Assembly (NCBI RefSeq): GCF_000962805.1
Contig: NZ_JZTW01000006.1
Location: forward strand, 1-64,000
Reading direction: 5' to 3'
From: Pseudarthrobacter chlorophenolicus
GTDB taxonomy: Bacteria; Actinomycetota; Actinomycetes; Actinomycetales; Micrococcaceae
Length of the DNA stretch: 64,000 bases
Shown here: in pieces, positions 8,684 to 17,016 of the stretch
Numbering within the stretch: the stretch's first letter is position 1
Layout of the letters: each line of letters begins with the position of its first letter
Made by a program: the position numbers and the translations under genes
Notes under the pieces: model-generated
The model's input: the letters and a program-made list of their open reading frames with translations, nothing else
What the model was told of the DNA's origin: nothing
Database searches by the model: none

Positions 8684-9073
8684 TCACCACAAAGTGGCCA
8701 CCGGTTCGAACGCGTGCAGGGCGTCGTCGGCGGTGACCAGGCTGAAACCTTCCACCATGGCCTGGGCTGCCAGCAAGCGGTCAAACGGATCCTTGTGGTC
8801 CCAGTCCAACTGCCCCGCCGCGAGGCTGTGGGATGCACTGAGCGGAATCTCTGATGCGTAGAGGTGGGCGAGCTGGCGGCCGAAGCTGGCGACAATCGCC
8901 GCTCCGGCGGGAAGCCTTCCGAGCCTGTGCTTGTAGGACAGCTCGTACGCTGTCACCGGCGAAACGAAGACCTGGTTATCCAGTTTGGTGATGGCGTTCC
9001 GGGCTTTGGTGGAGAGCCGCCGCGGCTCGGCGATGGCCCACAGGAACGTGTGCGTATCCAGGAGGAGCTTCAT
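8684..9073 (-). CDS. PIN-domain ribonuclease toxin (VapC-like, type II TA)
   Basis: A 129-residue PIN-domain protein. Visible are the N-terminal LLLDTHTFLW with the first acidic metal ligand, a central LS-KARNAI and SPVTAYEL segment, and the C-terminal DHKDPFDRLLAAQA and LVTADDAL motifs with the remaining acidic residues. PIN toxins cleave RNA, often tRNA. The start ATG overlaps the stop of the upstream antitoxin by four bases (ATGA), which is characteristic of coupled toxin-antitoxin pairs. This PIN subgroup (DTHTFLW/PFDR) is usually paired with Phd/YefM antitoxins, as seen here. Confidence 0.92.
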   Translation of the reverse strand: MKLLLDTHTFLWAIAEPRRLSTKARNAITKLDNQVFVSPVTAYELSYKHRLGRLPAGAAIVASFGRQLAHLYASEIPLSASHSLAAGQLDWDHKDPFDRLLAAQAMVEGFSLVTADDALHAFEPVATLW

Positions 9074-9297
9074 TGGCCGGGAAATCCCATTTCCTCGTCC
9101 GTCCACGGTTCATAGAACTCATCCGGAATGTGGAGGGGACCAAGGAAGCCAAGTTCCCGACGGGTGGGAGGCTCAATTTTCACTAGCCGCGCAACGGGGC
9201 GTCCGGCTTTGGCAATGACCACATCCTCGCCGCGTTCGACGAGGTTCAGCAGTTCGGAAAGCCGGGTTTTGGCTTCCTGGACGTTGTACTGTCCCAT
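9070..9297 (-). CDS. Phd/YefM-family antitoxin
   Basis: A 75-residue antitoxin. MGQYNVQEAKTRLSELL at the N-terminus and RGEDVVIAKAGRPVARLV are the DNA-binding Phd/YefM half. The acidic C-terminal part (IPDEFYEPWTDEEMGF) would wrap the toxin. The start at 9297 follows the family's usual first residues, but no Shine-Dalgarno is present and a perfect palindrome abuts the ATG, so translation may be leaderless. An in-frame ATG at 9372 would add 25 residues and is less family-like. The pair is autoregulated in known systems. Confidence 0.9.
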   Translation of the reverse strand: MGQYNVQEAKTRLSELLNLVERGEDVVIAKAGRPVARLVKIEPPTRRELGFLGPLHIPDEFYEPWTDEEMGFPGQ

Positions 9298-9321
9298 GTT
9301 GACCAAGTCTAGTTGGTCAAC
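9298..9321 (-). promoter_or_regulatory. Candidate autoregulatory operator of the toxin-antitoxin pair
   Basis: GTTGACCAA and TTGGTCAAC form a perfect 9-bp inverted repeat around a 6-base centre, directly touching the antitoxin start codon at 9297. Phd/YefM antitoxins bind palindromes at their own promoters, so this is the obvious operator. It leaves no room for a ribosome site. Confidence 0.6.
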
Positions 9322-9442
9322 TTCCACTGCGATAGGTTCAGCCCAGTACTCCCGGTCGCCGTGATAGGTCATGACCCGGACGCTACGCCTGGTGGCGCAT
9401 GCGCGGCAGGGAACCTTGGAGCTATGTGGAAAACCTGTCCGC

Positions 9443-10261
9443 CTACGCCCGGGCTATGACTTCCCCATTGGGGATCAGGAACCAGCCGTCATCCGTTGAA
9501 CCCCAGCGGTGCCAGCCGGCCGAGATCCGCGCAAGGTCCGCCGGGTTGGCGAAACCGTACTCCAGGGCCTGTTCCGCGAACGCCGAATGCAGCACCCGCT
9601 CACCCCAGACGCGGGCCTGCCAGCGGCGCTGCTGGCCCGTGGCGTAGAGCCAGTTGCTGCTGGTGGGAGCGACGTCGTGAAAGCCCGCGGACTGTGCCCA
9701 GCTGACCAGGCGACGCCCGGCGTCGGGCTCTGCGCCGTTGCGCCGCGCGATGAGCTGGTAGAGGTCCATCCATTCGTCCAGCTCCGGGATGGCGGGGTAC
9801 CAGCTCATGCCGTGGAAATCGGCGTCCCGCACAGCAACGATGCCGCCAGGCTTGGCTACCCGGCGCATTTCCCGCAGCGCTTCGACGGGGTCGGTCAGGT
9901 GCTGCAGCACCTGGTGGGCGTGCACCACGTCGAACGTCCCGTCCGCGAAGTCGAGGTCGTAGATGTTTCCGGCCATGAATTCCACGTTGGGCACATCGCG
10001 TTCGACGGCGAGCGCCTTGGCCTGGGCGATGATGTCCGGTGAGCGGTCCAGTCCGGTGACCTTGCCCGGACTGACTACGGCGGCAAAATCGCACGTGATG
10101 CTCCCCGGCCCGCATCCGACGTCGAGCACGTCCGTTCCCTGGGTGAGGTGCGGCAGGACGAACGCTGCTGAATTCTCCGCGGTCCTGGCGGCATGGGCCC
10201 GGACTACGGACTCGTGGTGGCCGTGCGTGTAGACGTCGTCTTCAGGCTGTGGGTCGCTCAT
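9443..10261 (-). CDS. SAM-dependent class I methyltransferase
   Basis: A 272-residue soluble methyltransferase. Motif I DVLDVGCGPGSITCDFA, the acidic end of strand 2 (GLDRSPDI), the motif II area GTFDVVHAHQVLQHLTDP and post-motif REMRRVAKPGGIVAVRDADF place it in the UbiE/Methyltransf_11 group. The substrate is unknown. The ATG at 10261 is used here, but a TTG two codons upstream is spaced better from a GGGAG ribosome site (six bases), so the true start may be 10267. It is adjacent to, and on the same strand as, the marR gene. Confidence 0.9.
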   Translation of the reverse strand: MSDPQPEDDVYTHGHHESVVRAHAARTAENSAAFVLPHLTQGTDVLDVGCGPGSITCDFAAVVSPGKVTGLDRSPDIIAQAKALAVERDVPNVEFMAGNIYDLDFADGTFDVVHAHQVLQHLTDPVEALREMRRVAKPGGIVAVRDADFHGMSWYPAIPELDEWMDLYQLIARRNGAEPDAGRRLVSWAQSAGFHDVAPTSSNWLYATGQQRRWQARVWGERVLHSAFAEQALEYGFANPADLARISAGWHRWGSTDDGWFLIPNGEVIARA

Positions 10262-10327
10262 GGACAAACGCTACTCCCAACCAGGCGTCAGGGACCGGCG
10301 TTGAGGCCATCAAAACGGCAGTGTCTG

Positions 10328-10858
10328 CTAGGTGGACGGATGGCCGGAGGACTCAGGGGCGTCCTCACGGGCGGCGATGGTGGCTTCCACCATCGCGGCC
10401 ATGAAGCGTGACACGGTGTCCAGTTCGGCTTCCGTGAATTCGGCCATGGCCTTTCCCATGTGCCGGGAAAGGGGCGCAAAGATGGCGCCGCCCTCGGTAA
10501 AGGCTTTGGGGGTCATCTTGAGCTGGACCTGGCGGCGGTCCGAACTGTGCCGCTCGCGGACCACGTGGCCGGAGCTGTCCAGCCGGTCCACCAGGGCCGT
10601 GGTGGCGGGGGAGCTCAGGTTCAGCTCCCTGCGAAGGAGCCCGGGTGTGACCACGTTGCCCTTCGCGGTATGGCGCATGATGACGGCCAGGGCGTTCAGG
10701 TCCGTCCGGTGCATGTCCTTGCGTCCGCCGGCGGCGTCCACGTAGCGGTTTGCCTCCAGCGTGAAGTCCTGGAGCAGCCGGACCAGGGGGTGCGGACCGC
10801 CGGCGGGAGGTGCGTCCTGCGCGGACGGGCCGGTGTTGCTCGGATTGTTGCCGTTCAT
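10328..10858 (-). CDS. MarR family transcriptional regulator
   Basis: A 176-residue winged-helix regulator. The recognition region reads LLRRELNLSSPATTALVDRLDSSGHVVRERHSSDRRQVQLKMT, where the final S-DRRQV-L part is the MarR wing. An AGGAGGTGA ribosome site precedes the ATG by five bases. It is divergent from the MMPL exporter at 11084, and a perfect inverted repeat lies in the spacer. By analogy with other MarR/exporter pairs it probably represses both genes until an aromatic or lipophilic ligand binds. Confidence 0.92.
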   Translation of the reverse strand: MNGNNPSNTGPSAQDAPPAGGPHPLVRLLQDFTLEANRYVDAAGGRKDMHRTDLNALAVIMRHTAKGNVVTPGLLRRELNLSSPATTALVDRLDSSGHVVRERHSSDRRQVQLKMTPKAFTEGGAIFAPLSRHMGKAMAEFTEAELDTVSRFMAAMVEATIAAREDAPESSGHPST

Positions 10859-10989
10859 GGTCACCTCCTGGAGTTCGCGGGGCCGTTTGTCTGTGCGTAC
10901 AGGCCCTGAGGGATATTACTTCAGCAGCCTTGGTATTGCGCGGCGTTGGGGTTGGAAAAGGTTGGAGCCGGACCCGCTGCATAAAAAGC

Positions 10990-11020
10990 TTGACTGGCAC
11001 TTATCTCTATCATGGAGATA
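10990..11020 (+). promoter_or_regulatory. MarR operator candidate in the marR-MMPL spacer
   Basis: TATCTC-N7-GAGATA (11002-11020) is a perfect inverted repeat in the divergent spacer. TTGACT (10990-10995) just upstream looks like a -35 for the exporter, but no well-spaced -10 is obvious. The position and symmetry suit MarR repression of the exporter. Confidence 0.5.
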
Positions 11021-11083
11021 GTCTAGTGTGGAATCAATCCTACTCCGCTTCGTCCCGCGTGGACCATCCGCATGGAAGGCATC

Positions 11084-13285
11084 ATGAAACATCAGACTGC
11101 AGCCAAGGAACGCGTTCCGTTCTGGCTCCGTTGGCTCATTCCCGTCATCCTGGTGCTGACCTGGCTTGGCCTTGCCGGCATCGGCGGCCCCACCTTCGGC
11201 CGGCTGGAAGAGGTCTCTTCCAACGACCAGGCGTCGTTCCTGCCGGCCAGTGCCGAGGCCACCGAAGCCCAGGACTGGCAGGCGAAATTCCGCGACTCGG
11301 ACGAGGTTCCGGGAATCATCGTCATTGAAAACTCCGATGCGTTCACCCCGGCACAGCTGGGCGAGGCAGCCGGGCTGCGCACAAAGATCGAGGAACTGAA
11401 GCTCGGGAGCACGGTGATCGGGCCGATTCCATCCGAGGACGGCAAGGCTGTTCAGTTCGTCGCCCCCATCGGCGGCAGCGTGGAGGTCAAGGAAGCCGTC
11501 AAGGAACTCCGCGATACGGTCGCCGAGGGCGCGCCTGAGGGAATGCAGACTTACGTCACCGGCCCCGCGGGCCTGGCAGCGGACCTTACGGCCGCGTTCG
11601 GCGGAATTGACGGCATTCTCCTGCTGGTGGCCCTGTCTGCCGTGTTCGTGATCCTGCTGATCGTCTACCGGTCCCTGCTGCTGCCCATCATGGTCCTCCT
11701 GACCTCGGTCTTCGCGCTCTGCGCGGCCATCCTCCTGGTGTTTGGCATGGCCAAGGCCGGGTGGATCCAGCTGAACGGCCAAAGCCAGGGCATCCTGTCC
11801 ATCCTGGTGATCGGCGCGGCAACGGACTATGCGCTGCTGTTCGTGGCGCGTTTCCGTGAGGCGCTCACTCACACCACCAACCGGACGTCGGCGGTGATCA
11901 CCGCCTGGAAGGCTTCCTTCGAACCAATCCTGGCCTCCGGTGCCACGGTGATCATCGCGCTGCTGTGCCTGCTGTTCTCCGACCTCAACTCGAACAAGGC
12001 CCTGGGCCCGGTGGCTGCGGCCGGCATCGTCTGCTCGCTGTTCGCCGCGCTGACTCTCCTGCCCGCCCTCATGGCCTTGCTGGGCCGTGCGGCTTTCTGG
12101 CCTTTCCGGCCCAAGCTGGTGCCCGCCGATGAGCGCGAGCCCGAGCTGGTCACCGGCCTCGAAGGCCAGAAGGGGCTGTGGCGCGCCACCGGTTCGCTGG
12201 TGTCCCGCCGTCCGCGGACCGTCTGGATCGGCTCCGTCCTGCTCCTGCTGGTTGCCTCGGCAGGCGTCCTGCAGCTAAAGGCCAACGGCGTGCCCCAGAC
12301 CGACGTCATCCTCACCGCATCCAACGCCGTGGACGGCCAGGATGCGCTGGCGCGCCACTTCGACGCCGGCAGCGGCAGCCCCGCCGTCGTGGTTGCAGAC
12401 CAGGCCAAGGCACAGGAAGTCCTGGACACGGTCAAGGCGGCCGACGGCGTGGGCGACGCCTACCTGCTGGCCCAGGGCAGCGTGCCCATTACCGGAGCCC
12501 CCGGTGCGCCCAGCGAGCCGGACGTCCGCGAAGGCAAAGTCCTCATCAATGCCACCCTGAACTCGGCCGCGGACTCCCTGGAGGCCGAGGAAGCGGTCAA
12601 GGCGCTTCGGACCGACGTCAAGGCCGTTGACTCCGGTGCCCTGGTGGGCGGCGTCACGGCCACCGCGCTGGATACGAACACCACCGCCCAGCGCGACCTG
12701 GTGATCATCATCCCGGTGGTCCTGGTGGTCATCCTCTTCATCCTGATGCTGCTGCTGCGCTCCATCGTGGCGCCGGTCCTGCTGGTGCTCTCCGTGGTGC
12801 TGTCCTACGCCGCCGCGATGGGTGTCTCCGCGCTGGTGTTCAACAACCTCCTGGGCTTCCCGGGGGCAGATGCCACCGTCCCGCTGTTCGGGTTCGTGTT
12901 CCTGGTGGCCCTGGGCGTGGACTACAACATCTTCCTGATGAGCCGGGTCAGGGAAGAATCCATCAAACACGGAACACGTCCCGGCATCCTCCGCGGCCTC
13001 GGTGTCACCGGCGGCGTCATCACCTCAGCCGGCGTGGTGCTGGCGGCAACCTTCGCCGCCCTGGGCGTCATCCCCATCATGTTCCTGGTGCAGCTGGCCT
13101 TCATCGTGGCCTTCGGCGTGCTGCTGGATACCGTGCTGGTGCGCTCGCTGCTGGTGCCTGCGCTGGCGTACGACCTCGGCCCGAAGATCTGGTGGCCCGG
13201 CAAGCTGGCCCGCAGCCACGCGGCACCTGCGGAGAAGCCGCGGGAGCCCGGCGTCGAGCCCCTCGAGGAGGTCTCCAGCCGCTGA
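11084..13285 (+). CDS. MMPL/RND family membrane exporter
   Basis: A 733-residue polytopic membrane protein of the MmpL/RND superfamily, with the usual two-fold layout. One N-terminal helix is followed by an extracytoplasmic domain and then a bundle of helices (about residues 170-340); a second extracytoplasmic domain and a second bundle (about 535-715) follow. Conserved segments include GAATDYALLFVARFRE and GVDYNIFLMSRVREE, which carry the proton-relay aspartates. Such proteins export lipids, siderophores or hydrophobic drugs using the proton gradient. The ATG at 11084 is preceded by AAGG at five bases and is preferred over one four codons upstream. It is divergent from marR, its likely repressor. 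Confidence 0.93.
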   Translation: MKHQTAAKERVPFWLRWLIPVILVLTWLGLAGIGGPTFGRLEEVSSNDQASFLPASAEATEAQDWQAKFRDSDEVPGIIVIENSDAFTPAQLGEAAGLRTKIEELKLGSTVIGPIPSEDGKAVQFVAPIGGSVEVKEAVKELRDTVAEGAPEGMQTYVTGPAGLAADLTAAFGGIDGILLLVALSAVFVILLIVYRSLLLPIMVLLTSVFALCAAILLVFGMAKAGWIQLNGQSQGILSILVIGAATDYALLFVARFREALTHTTNRTSAVITAWKASFEPILASGATVIIALLCLLFSDLNSNKALGPVAAAGIVCSLFAALTLLPALMALLGRAAFWPFRPKLVPADEREPELVTGLEGQKGLWRATGSLVSRRPRTVWIGSVLLLLVASAGVLQLKANGVPQTDVILTASNAVDGQDALARHFDAGSGSPAVVVADQAKAQEVLDTVKAADGVGDAYLLAQGSVPITGAPGAPSEPDVREGKVLINATLNSAADSLEAEEAVKALRTDVKAVDSGALVGGVTATALDTNTTAQRDLVIIIPVVLVVILFILMLLLRSIVAPVLLVLSVVLSYAAAMGVSALVFNNLLGFPGADATVPLFGFVFLVALGVDYNIFLMSRVREESIKHGTRPGILRGLGVTGGVITSAGVVLAATFAALGVIPIMFLVQLAFIVAFGVLLDTVLVRSLLVPALAYDLGPKIWWPGKLARSHAAPAEKPREPGVEPLEEVSSR

Positions 13286-13311
13286 CGGGGAACCCGCTGC
13301 TGATCGGCCCT

Positions 13312-13345
13312 GCTGCTGCCACCATTCCACGGTGGCGGCAGCAGC
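13312..13345 (+). terminator. Hairpin after the MMPL exporter gene
   Basis: GCTGCTGCCACC (13312-13323) and GGTGGCGGCAGCAGC (13331-13345) pair over twelve base pairs with a three-base bulge around a seven-base loop. No clear T-tract follows, so termination is plausible but not certain. Confidence 0.45.
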
Positions 13346-13474
13346 CGTATCCGGGGTGGCCGGCTTGCCTCCGGGCCACTGAGACTCAGGAAGCAAGCCC
13401 TGTCGGCAGGCCCCGCAGCTCGATAAACTGCCAGTGCGCCCACGTGGACGCGGAACTCGAAGGAGAGATGACGC

Positions 13475-13762
13475 ATGAGTGAACACCGCGCAGACGAGGA
13501 CCCCCGCAAGGGCACTGCCCCCGGCATGGAAGGCGAGGGCGGGCAGTACATGGATGGCGACTACGGTGAGGCCGGCGCCGTGGAAGTCCCTTCAGAAAAC
13601 CTTGAAGACGGCCAATATCCCGACGGCGATTACGGCGACGCCGGCACCAGCGGGCATGAACGCGGAGAAGGAGCGGTCCGTGAGGGGCTGACCGATGGGC
13701 AGGTCCAGGCCGCGGAGGACGAGCGCGGGCCGTTGCACGGGCTCCCGGAGACCGACCGGTAG
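13475..13762 (+). CDS. Small acidic repeat protein of unknown function
   Basis: A 95-residue, strongly acidic, probably disordered cytosolic protein. It contains two near-identical 12-residue units, GQYMDGDYGEAG (residues 23-34) and GQYPDGDYGDAG (46-57). A good AGGAGA ribosome site lies before the ATG, and the base composition matches coding sequence. I do not recognise a family. The DGDYG pattern could bind metal or surfaces, but that is speculation. It is followed by a hairpin and the convergent MFS gene. Confidence 0.7.
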   Translation: MSEHRADEDPRKGTAPGMEGEGGQYMDGDYGEAGAVEVPSENLEDGQYPDGDYGDAGTSGHERGEGAVREGLTDGQVQAAEDERGPLHGLPETDR

Positions 13763-13776
13763 GTTTCCCTGCGGCG

Positions 13777-13806
13777 GGTCCGGCCAGGTGAGCCGCCGGC
13801 CGGACC
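13777..13806. terminator. Hairpin between convergent genes
   Basis: GGTCCGGCC and GGCCGGACC form a perfect 9-bp stem with a 12-base loop between the small acidic protein gene and the convergent MFS gene. It may terminate both directions. Confidence 0.5.
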
Positions 13807-13837
13807 GTCCGGTCCCGGCCCTTGTGCCCGGGCGGAG

Positions 13838-15130
13838 CTAGTGCCCGGCGTCGGAGGCCGCTCCGACGCCTATGGGTTCTGTCTCGTCCCGGGCCCCGGC
13901 GTTACCAGCCGTTGCTTCGCCGGGACGTCCGGCGTCTTTGCTGCGGGCACGGCTGACCGCTGCCACAGCGGCCAGCACCGTTACCAGGGCGCCGTAGGCG
14001 TAGGTGGTCACGGGCAGCGACAGGACGGGTGCCAGCAGTCCGGCCAGCACGGCTGGAACACCGAAGGCCGTATAGGCCACCACGAAGAGCGAGGCGAAGG
14101 TGCCGGCACGTTCATGGTCCTCAACCAGCGGGCTGATGGACCGGATGACGCCCATGAACGCGGTGCCGAATCCGGCACCGGCCACCACTACGGCGGCCAG
14201 GAACAGGCCGAACGAGCCCAGCCCGATGGCCAGCAGTGAAAGGGCGGTTCCCAGTGCCAGGGCTGTGGTCCCGAAAATGGTGATGGTGCGGGCTCCGAAC
14301 CGGTGCAGGACTGCGGCCGCTGCGGCTCCGACGCCGGCCAGGATGGTGATCACCATGCCCTGCCACAGGTGCTCCTGAATGCCGAACGTTGTGTGGACTA
14401 TCGCCGCGCCGAGCGAGAGGTACAGCCCGCCCGTCGCCCAACCGGCAAACACGGCGGGTGCGCCGCTGATGAATCCACTCCGGGCTGCCGGCGGCAGGGT
14501 CAGGTGCGGCCTCAGGGATGCGGCCAGCCCGGGCGCGCGGGGTGAGGTTTCGGGTGCGGCCCACACCAGGGCGGCAAATGCGATGTAGATGACCGACAGC
14601 GAGACGAATACCAGGGTGCGCGGCTCTGCCATCAGATCCAGCAGCAGCCCGGACGCCAGGGCGCCCAGCGCCAGGCCACCCAACGGCGCCACCGTGTTCC
14701 AGGCAGCACTCGAGCCGGGGTCGTCCTCGGATTCGAGATCCGCAATGGCCGCAGAAAGCGTGGTCAGCAGGAGGCCGCTGGCGATGCCCTGCAGGACGCG
14801 CGCCACCAGGAGCAGTGCCAGTGAATCCGCGAGGAGGAACGCAGTGACGCTGCCGGCGAGCAGGATGAAGGCAGCGCAGATGACCGGCCTGCGTCCCAGA
14901 TGGTCCGACAGGGAACCGAACACCAGCAGTGCCGCCAGCAGCGCAACGGCATAAACGGCAAAGATTCCCGTGGTGGCCACCGGCAGCAGATGCAACTGCT
15001 CCTGCAGGGTGGGGTAGAAGGGGGACGGGGCGCTGGCGCCGGCCATCATTGCTGCCGTAGCAGCAGCGACGAGGACAAAGCCCAGCCGCCGGCGTGCTTC
15101 GCGGGGCCGGGCTGCGGGGGAGTGCGTCAC
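13838..15130 (-). CDS. MFS drug-efflux type transporter
   Basis: A 430-residue major facilitator with about twelve helices. The loop 2-3 signature GSLSDHLGRRPVICAAF and a helix-5 GIASGLLLTTLSAAIADL region are visible, as in the 12-helix drug:proton antiporters. A soluble, Ala/Gly/Glu-rich tail of about 35 residues ends the protein. The start is a GTG at 15130 with GGAAGG upstream. It is divergent from a small ArsR-like regulator, and two matched palindromes in the 93-base spacer suggest direct repression by it. Confidence 0.9.
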   Translation of the reverse strand: MTHSPAARPREARRRLGFVLVAAATAAMMAGASAPSPFYPTLQEQLHLLPVATTGIFAVYAVALLAALLVFGSLSDHLGRRPVICAAFILLAGSVTAFLLADSLALLLVARVLQGIASGLLLTTLSAAIADLESEDDPGSSAAWNTVAPLGGLALGALASGLLLDLMAEPRTLVFVSLSVIYIAFAALVWAAPETSPRAPGLAASLRPHLTLPPAARSGFISGAPAVFAGWATGGLYLSLGAAIVHTTFGIQEHLWQGMVITILAGVGAAAAAVLHRFGARTITIFGTTALALGTALSLLAIGLGSFGLFLAAVVVAGAGFGTAFMGVIRSISPLVEDHERAGTFASLFVVAYTAFGVPAVLAGLLAPVLSLPVTTYAYGALVTVLAAVAAVSRARSKDAGRPGEATAGNAGARDETEPIGVGAASDAGH

Positions 15131-15157
15131 AACGTGCCACCTTCCGGGGTTGAGGTT

Positions 15158-15177
15158 GGTTCGAAAAATATCGAATC
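15158..15177 (-). promoter_or_regulatory. Operator 1, proximal to the MFS gene
   Basis: GGTTC-N10-GAATC, extendable to TTGGTTCGA-N6-TCGAATCAA with one mismatch. It shares the half-site, spacing and inner TATC with operator 2 across the divergent spacer. Confidence 0.6.
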
Positions 15178-15203
15178 AATAGCCTACTGGCACCAACCCC
15201 ATT

Positions 15204-15223
15204 GGTTCAACTATTATCGAACC
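15204..15223 (+). promoter_or_regulatory. Operator 2, abutting the ArsR-like gene start
   Basis: GGTTC-N10-GAACC ends one base before the GTG start at 15224. A TATTAT -10-like hexamer (15212-15217) lies inside it, seven bases before the GTG, so the transcript would be leaderless and repression would be by promoter occlusion. Confidence 0.6.
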
Positions 15224-15544
15224 GTGGCTACGCCGGCGAACCTCCCCCACCCCACCCGTGCGGATCTCGATCTGCCCAGTGTGCTCTTCGCATTAAGCGA
15301 TCCTGAGCGGCTGGACATCGTGCGTCAGCTCCGCTCCGGCCCCCTCGACATGGCTGATTGCTCGCTGAGGGTCCCGGACATGCCGAAGTCCACCAAATCC
15401 CACCTCATGAAGGTCCTGCGCGAGGCCGGCGTCATCCGCAACGAGGCCAACGGCCGGGGCCGACGCCTGACCCTCAGGTCCGAAGACCTTGAAGCCCGGT
15501 TCCCGGGCCTGCTCCCCGCGGTCCTCGACGCGCCGGCCCAGTAG
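15224..15544 (+). CDS. ArsR-like winged-helix regulator
   Basis: A 106-residue one-domain regulator. DLPSVLFALSDPERLDIVRQL opens the winged helix, KSTKSHLMKVLREAGVIRNEANGRGRRLTLR is the recognition helix plus wing, and it ends soon after, as in small ArsR/HTH_20 proteins. Only one cysteine is visible (in ADCSLRV), so a classical metal thiolate site is unlikely. The GTG start at 15224 has no ribosome site and a -10 element seven bases upstream, pointing to leaderless expression. The divergent MFS exporter is the likely target. Confidence 0.85.
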   Translation: MATPANLPHPTRADLDLPSVLFALSDPERLDIVRQLRSGPLDMADCSLRVPDMPKSTKSHLMKVLREAGVIRNEANGRGRRLTLRSEDLEARFPGLLPAVLDAPAQ

Positions 15545-15563
15545 GCGCCGTTCGGCCGGGCGT

Positions 15564-16820
15564 TCAGGCTGGGGTGTCTGGCTGCCCGGCCGGCTGCTTG
15601 ATGACCCTGGGGTAGTTTCCGTCCCCGAAGTCCGGGTCCGGCAATCTGCCGAAGGGATCCCGAAGGCTGATTGCGCAGCCATCCAGATGCAGCCGCCGCA
15701 TTCCTTCGAGGGTCATGCGCCGGCCCACATCAGTGAAAGCGTCAACCCGGGAAACATCAATGACGGCATGGCCCGGCGCTTCAGCGGCTGACATGTGGTG
15801 CAGCAGGTCCGCAGCGGTCAGGAACTGGACGGTGCCATAGAGGTGGTACGTAACGTCCTGCCCGTTGGCTTCCACGGCTACCGACTGGTCGTTGCCTTGG
15901 TCCACACCGAAAAGATGCATGCCCATGTCCGCCGAGAGCCGTTCAAAGACCAGCCGGCCACGGTGGCTGTTGCCGTGGGAGTCCAGGCGCGGGGAGAACG
16001 CGCTGATGCCCACCTGGTTTGGCAGGACGCCGATCATGCCGCCGGATACACCGCTCTTCGCCGGTATGCCCACTTTGGTCAGCCATTCACCGGCGAAGTC
16101 GTACATGCCGGCGCCGGCCATGACTGCCATGACCTGGCGGGCAGTTCCCGGCTCCATCAGCCGCTCCCCGGTGAGCGGCTGGATCCCGCCGGCGGCGAGG
16201 GTCGCCGTCATCATGGAAAGGTCCTTGGTGGAGACCAGGATGGAGCACTGCTGGGTGTAGCCCAGCACGATGTCATGGACATCGCCGTCCAGGACGTTGT
16301 AGTTCTTCAGCATGTGGCCGATCGCCAGGTTCCGGTGGGCGTGCTCGAACTCGGAGCCGCAGACGTCCTGGTCGATGCGCAGTTCCCGCCCTGCCAGGCC
16401 TGAAAAGAATTCCAGCAAGCGATCGGTCCGCGTCCCGCCGGAAGTGCCCACCAGTGAATGGGTGGCTATGGCGCCGGCATTGATCATGGGGTTCTTGGGG
16501 CGGTGCGTTTCGCCCTCAAGGGAGAGTTCATTGAAGGCCTCGCCGGATGGTTCCACGCCGACGGTCTGGCAGACGCGGTCCATTCCCCGGTCGATCAGTG
16601 CGGCCGCGTAGGCAAACGGCTTGGAGATGGACTGGATGGAAAAAAGCCTGTCACTGTCGCCCGCCGCGTAAGTGTGCCCCTTGACGGTGGTGATGGCGGC
16701 TCCGAAGACGTCGGGCTCGGCCTGCGCAAGCTGCGGGATATAGCCGGCCACGTCCCCGGAATGCTCGTCCCGGAGCGCCGTCATGACTTCGTCGAGGTAA
16801 TCGGGAATCGGATTTTTCAC
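15564..16820 (-). CDS. glsA: Glutaminase A with C-terminal STAS domain
   Basis: A 418-residue protein. Residues of about 20-305 are a serine-dependent beta-lactamase-fold glutaminase: SIQSISKPF contains the S-x-x-K catalytic pair, followed by EPSGEAFNELSLE, NPMINAGAIA and PAKSGVSGGMIGVLPN. It hydrolyses glutamine to glutamate and ammonia. Residues of about 320-400 form a STAS-like regulatory domain with the pattern VTYHLYGTVQFLTAADLLHHM and HAVIDVSRVDAFTDVG. Plain bacterial glutaminases are about 310 residues, so the STAS part is an addition known in some actinobacteria. The start is a GTG with a weak site. Confidence 0.92.
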   Translation of the reverse strand: MKNPIPDYLDEVMTALRDEHSGDVAGYIPQLAQAEPDVFGAAITTVKGHTYAAGDSDRLFSIQSISKPFAYAAALIDRGMDRVCQTVGVEPSGEAFNELSLEGETHRPKNPMINAGAIATHSLVGTSGGTRTDRLLEFFSGLAGRELRIDQDVCGSEFEHAHRNLAIGHMLKNYNVLDGDVHDIVLGYTQQCSILVSTKDLSMMTATLAAGGIQPLTGERLMEPGTARQVMAVMAGAGMYDFAGEWLTKVGIPAKSGVSGGMIGVLPNQVGISAFSPRLDSHGNSHRGRLVFERLSADMGMHLFGVDQGNDQSVAVEANGQDVTYHLYGTVQFLTAADLLHHMSAAEAPGHAVIDVSRVDAFTDVGRRMTLEGMRRLHLDGCAISLRDPFGRLPDPDFGDGNYPRVIKQPAGQPDTPA

Positions 16821-17016
16821 TCAGTGCCGTTCCGTTGCTGTTGTTGGTGTCCTTCAGGGCAGCCGCACAGGCAACTCTTCCCCCGCCAGCCACTCTACCG
16901 AGGCTGGCCGCCGCCTGTTCTCCCATAGCGGAACGCGGCCCAAGCAGCCCAAAATTCCGCGCCTTTTCGGGCAACGTGAGGGAGCCGCCGTCGTCTTTGT
17001 GTGCCCCGCAGGACAG

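Noticed and set aside
13475..13762. CRISPR or tandem DNA repeat suggested by repeated GACGGCGA-type words
   Set aside because: The repetition is at protein level (two units only) with diverged DNA, not a regular DNA array.
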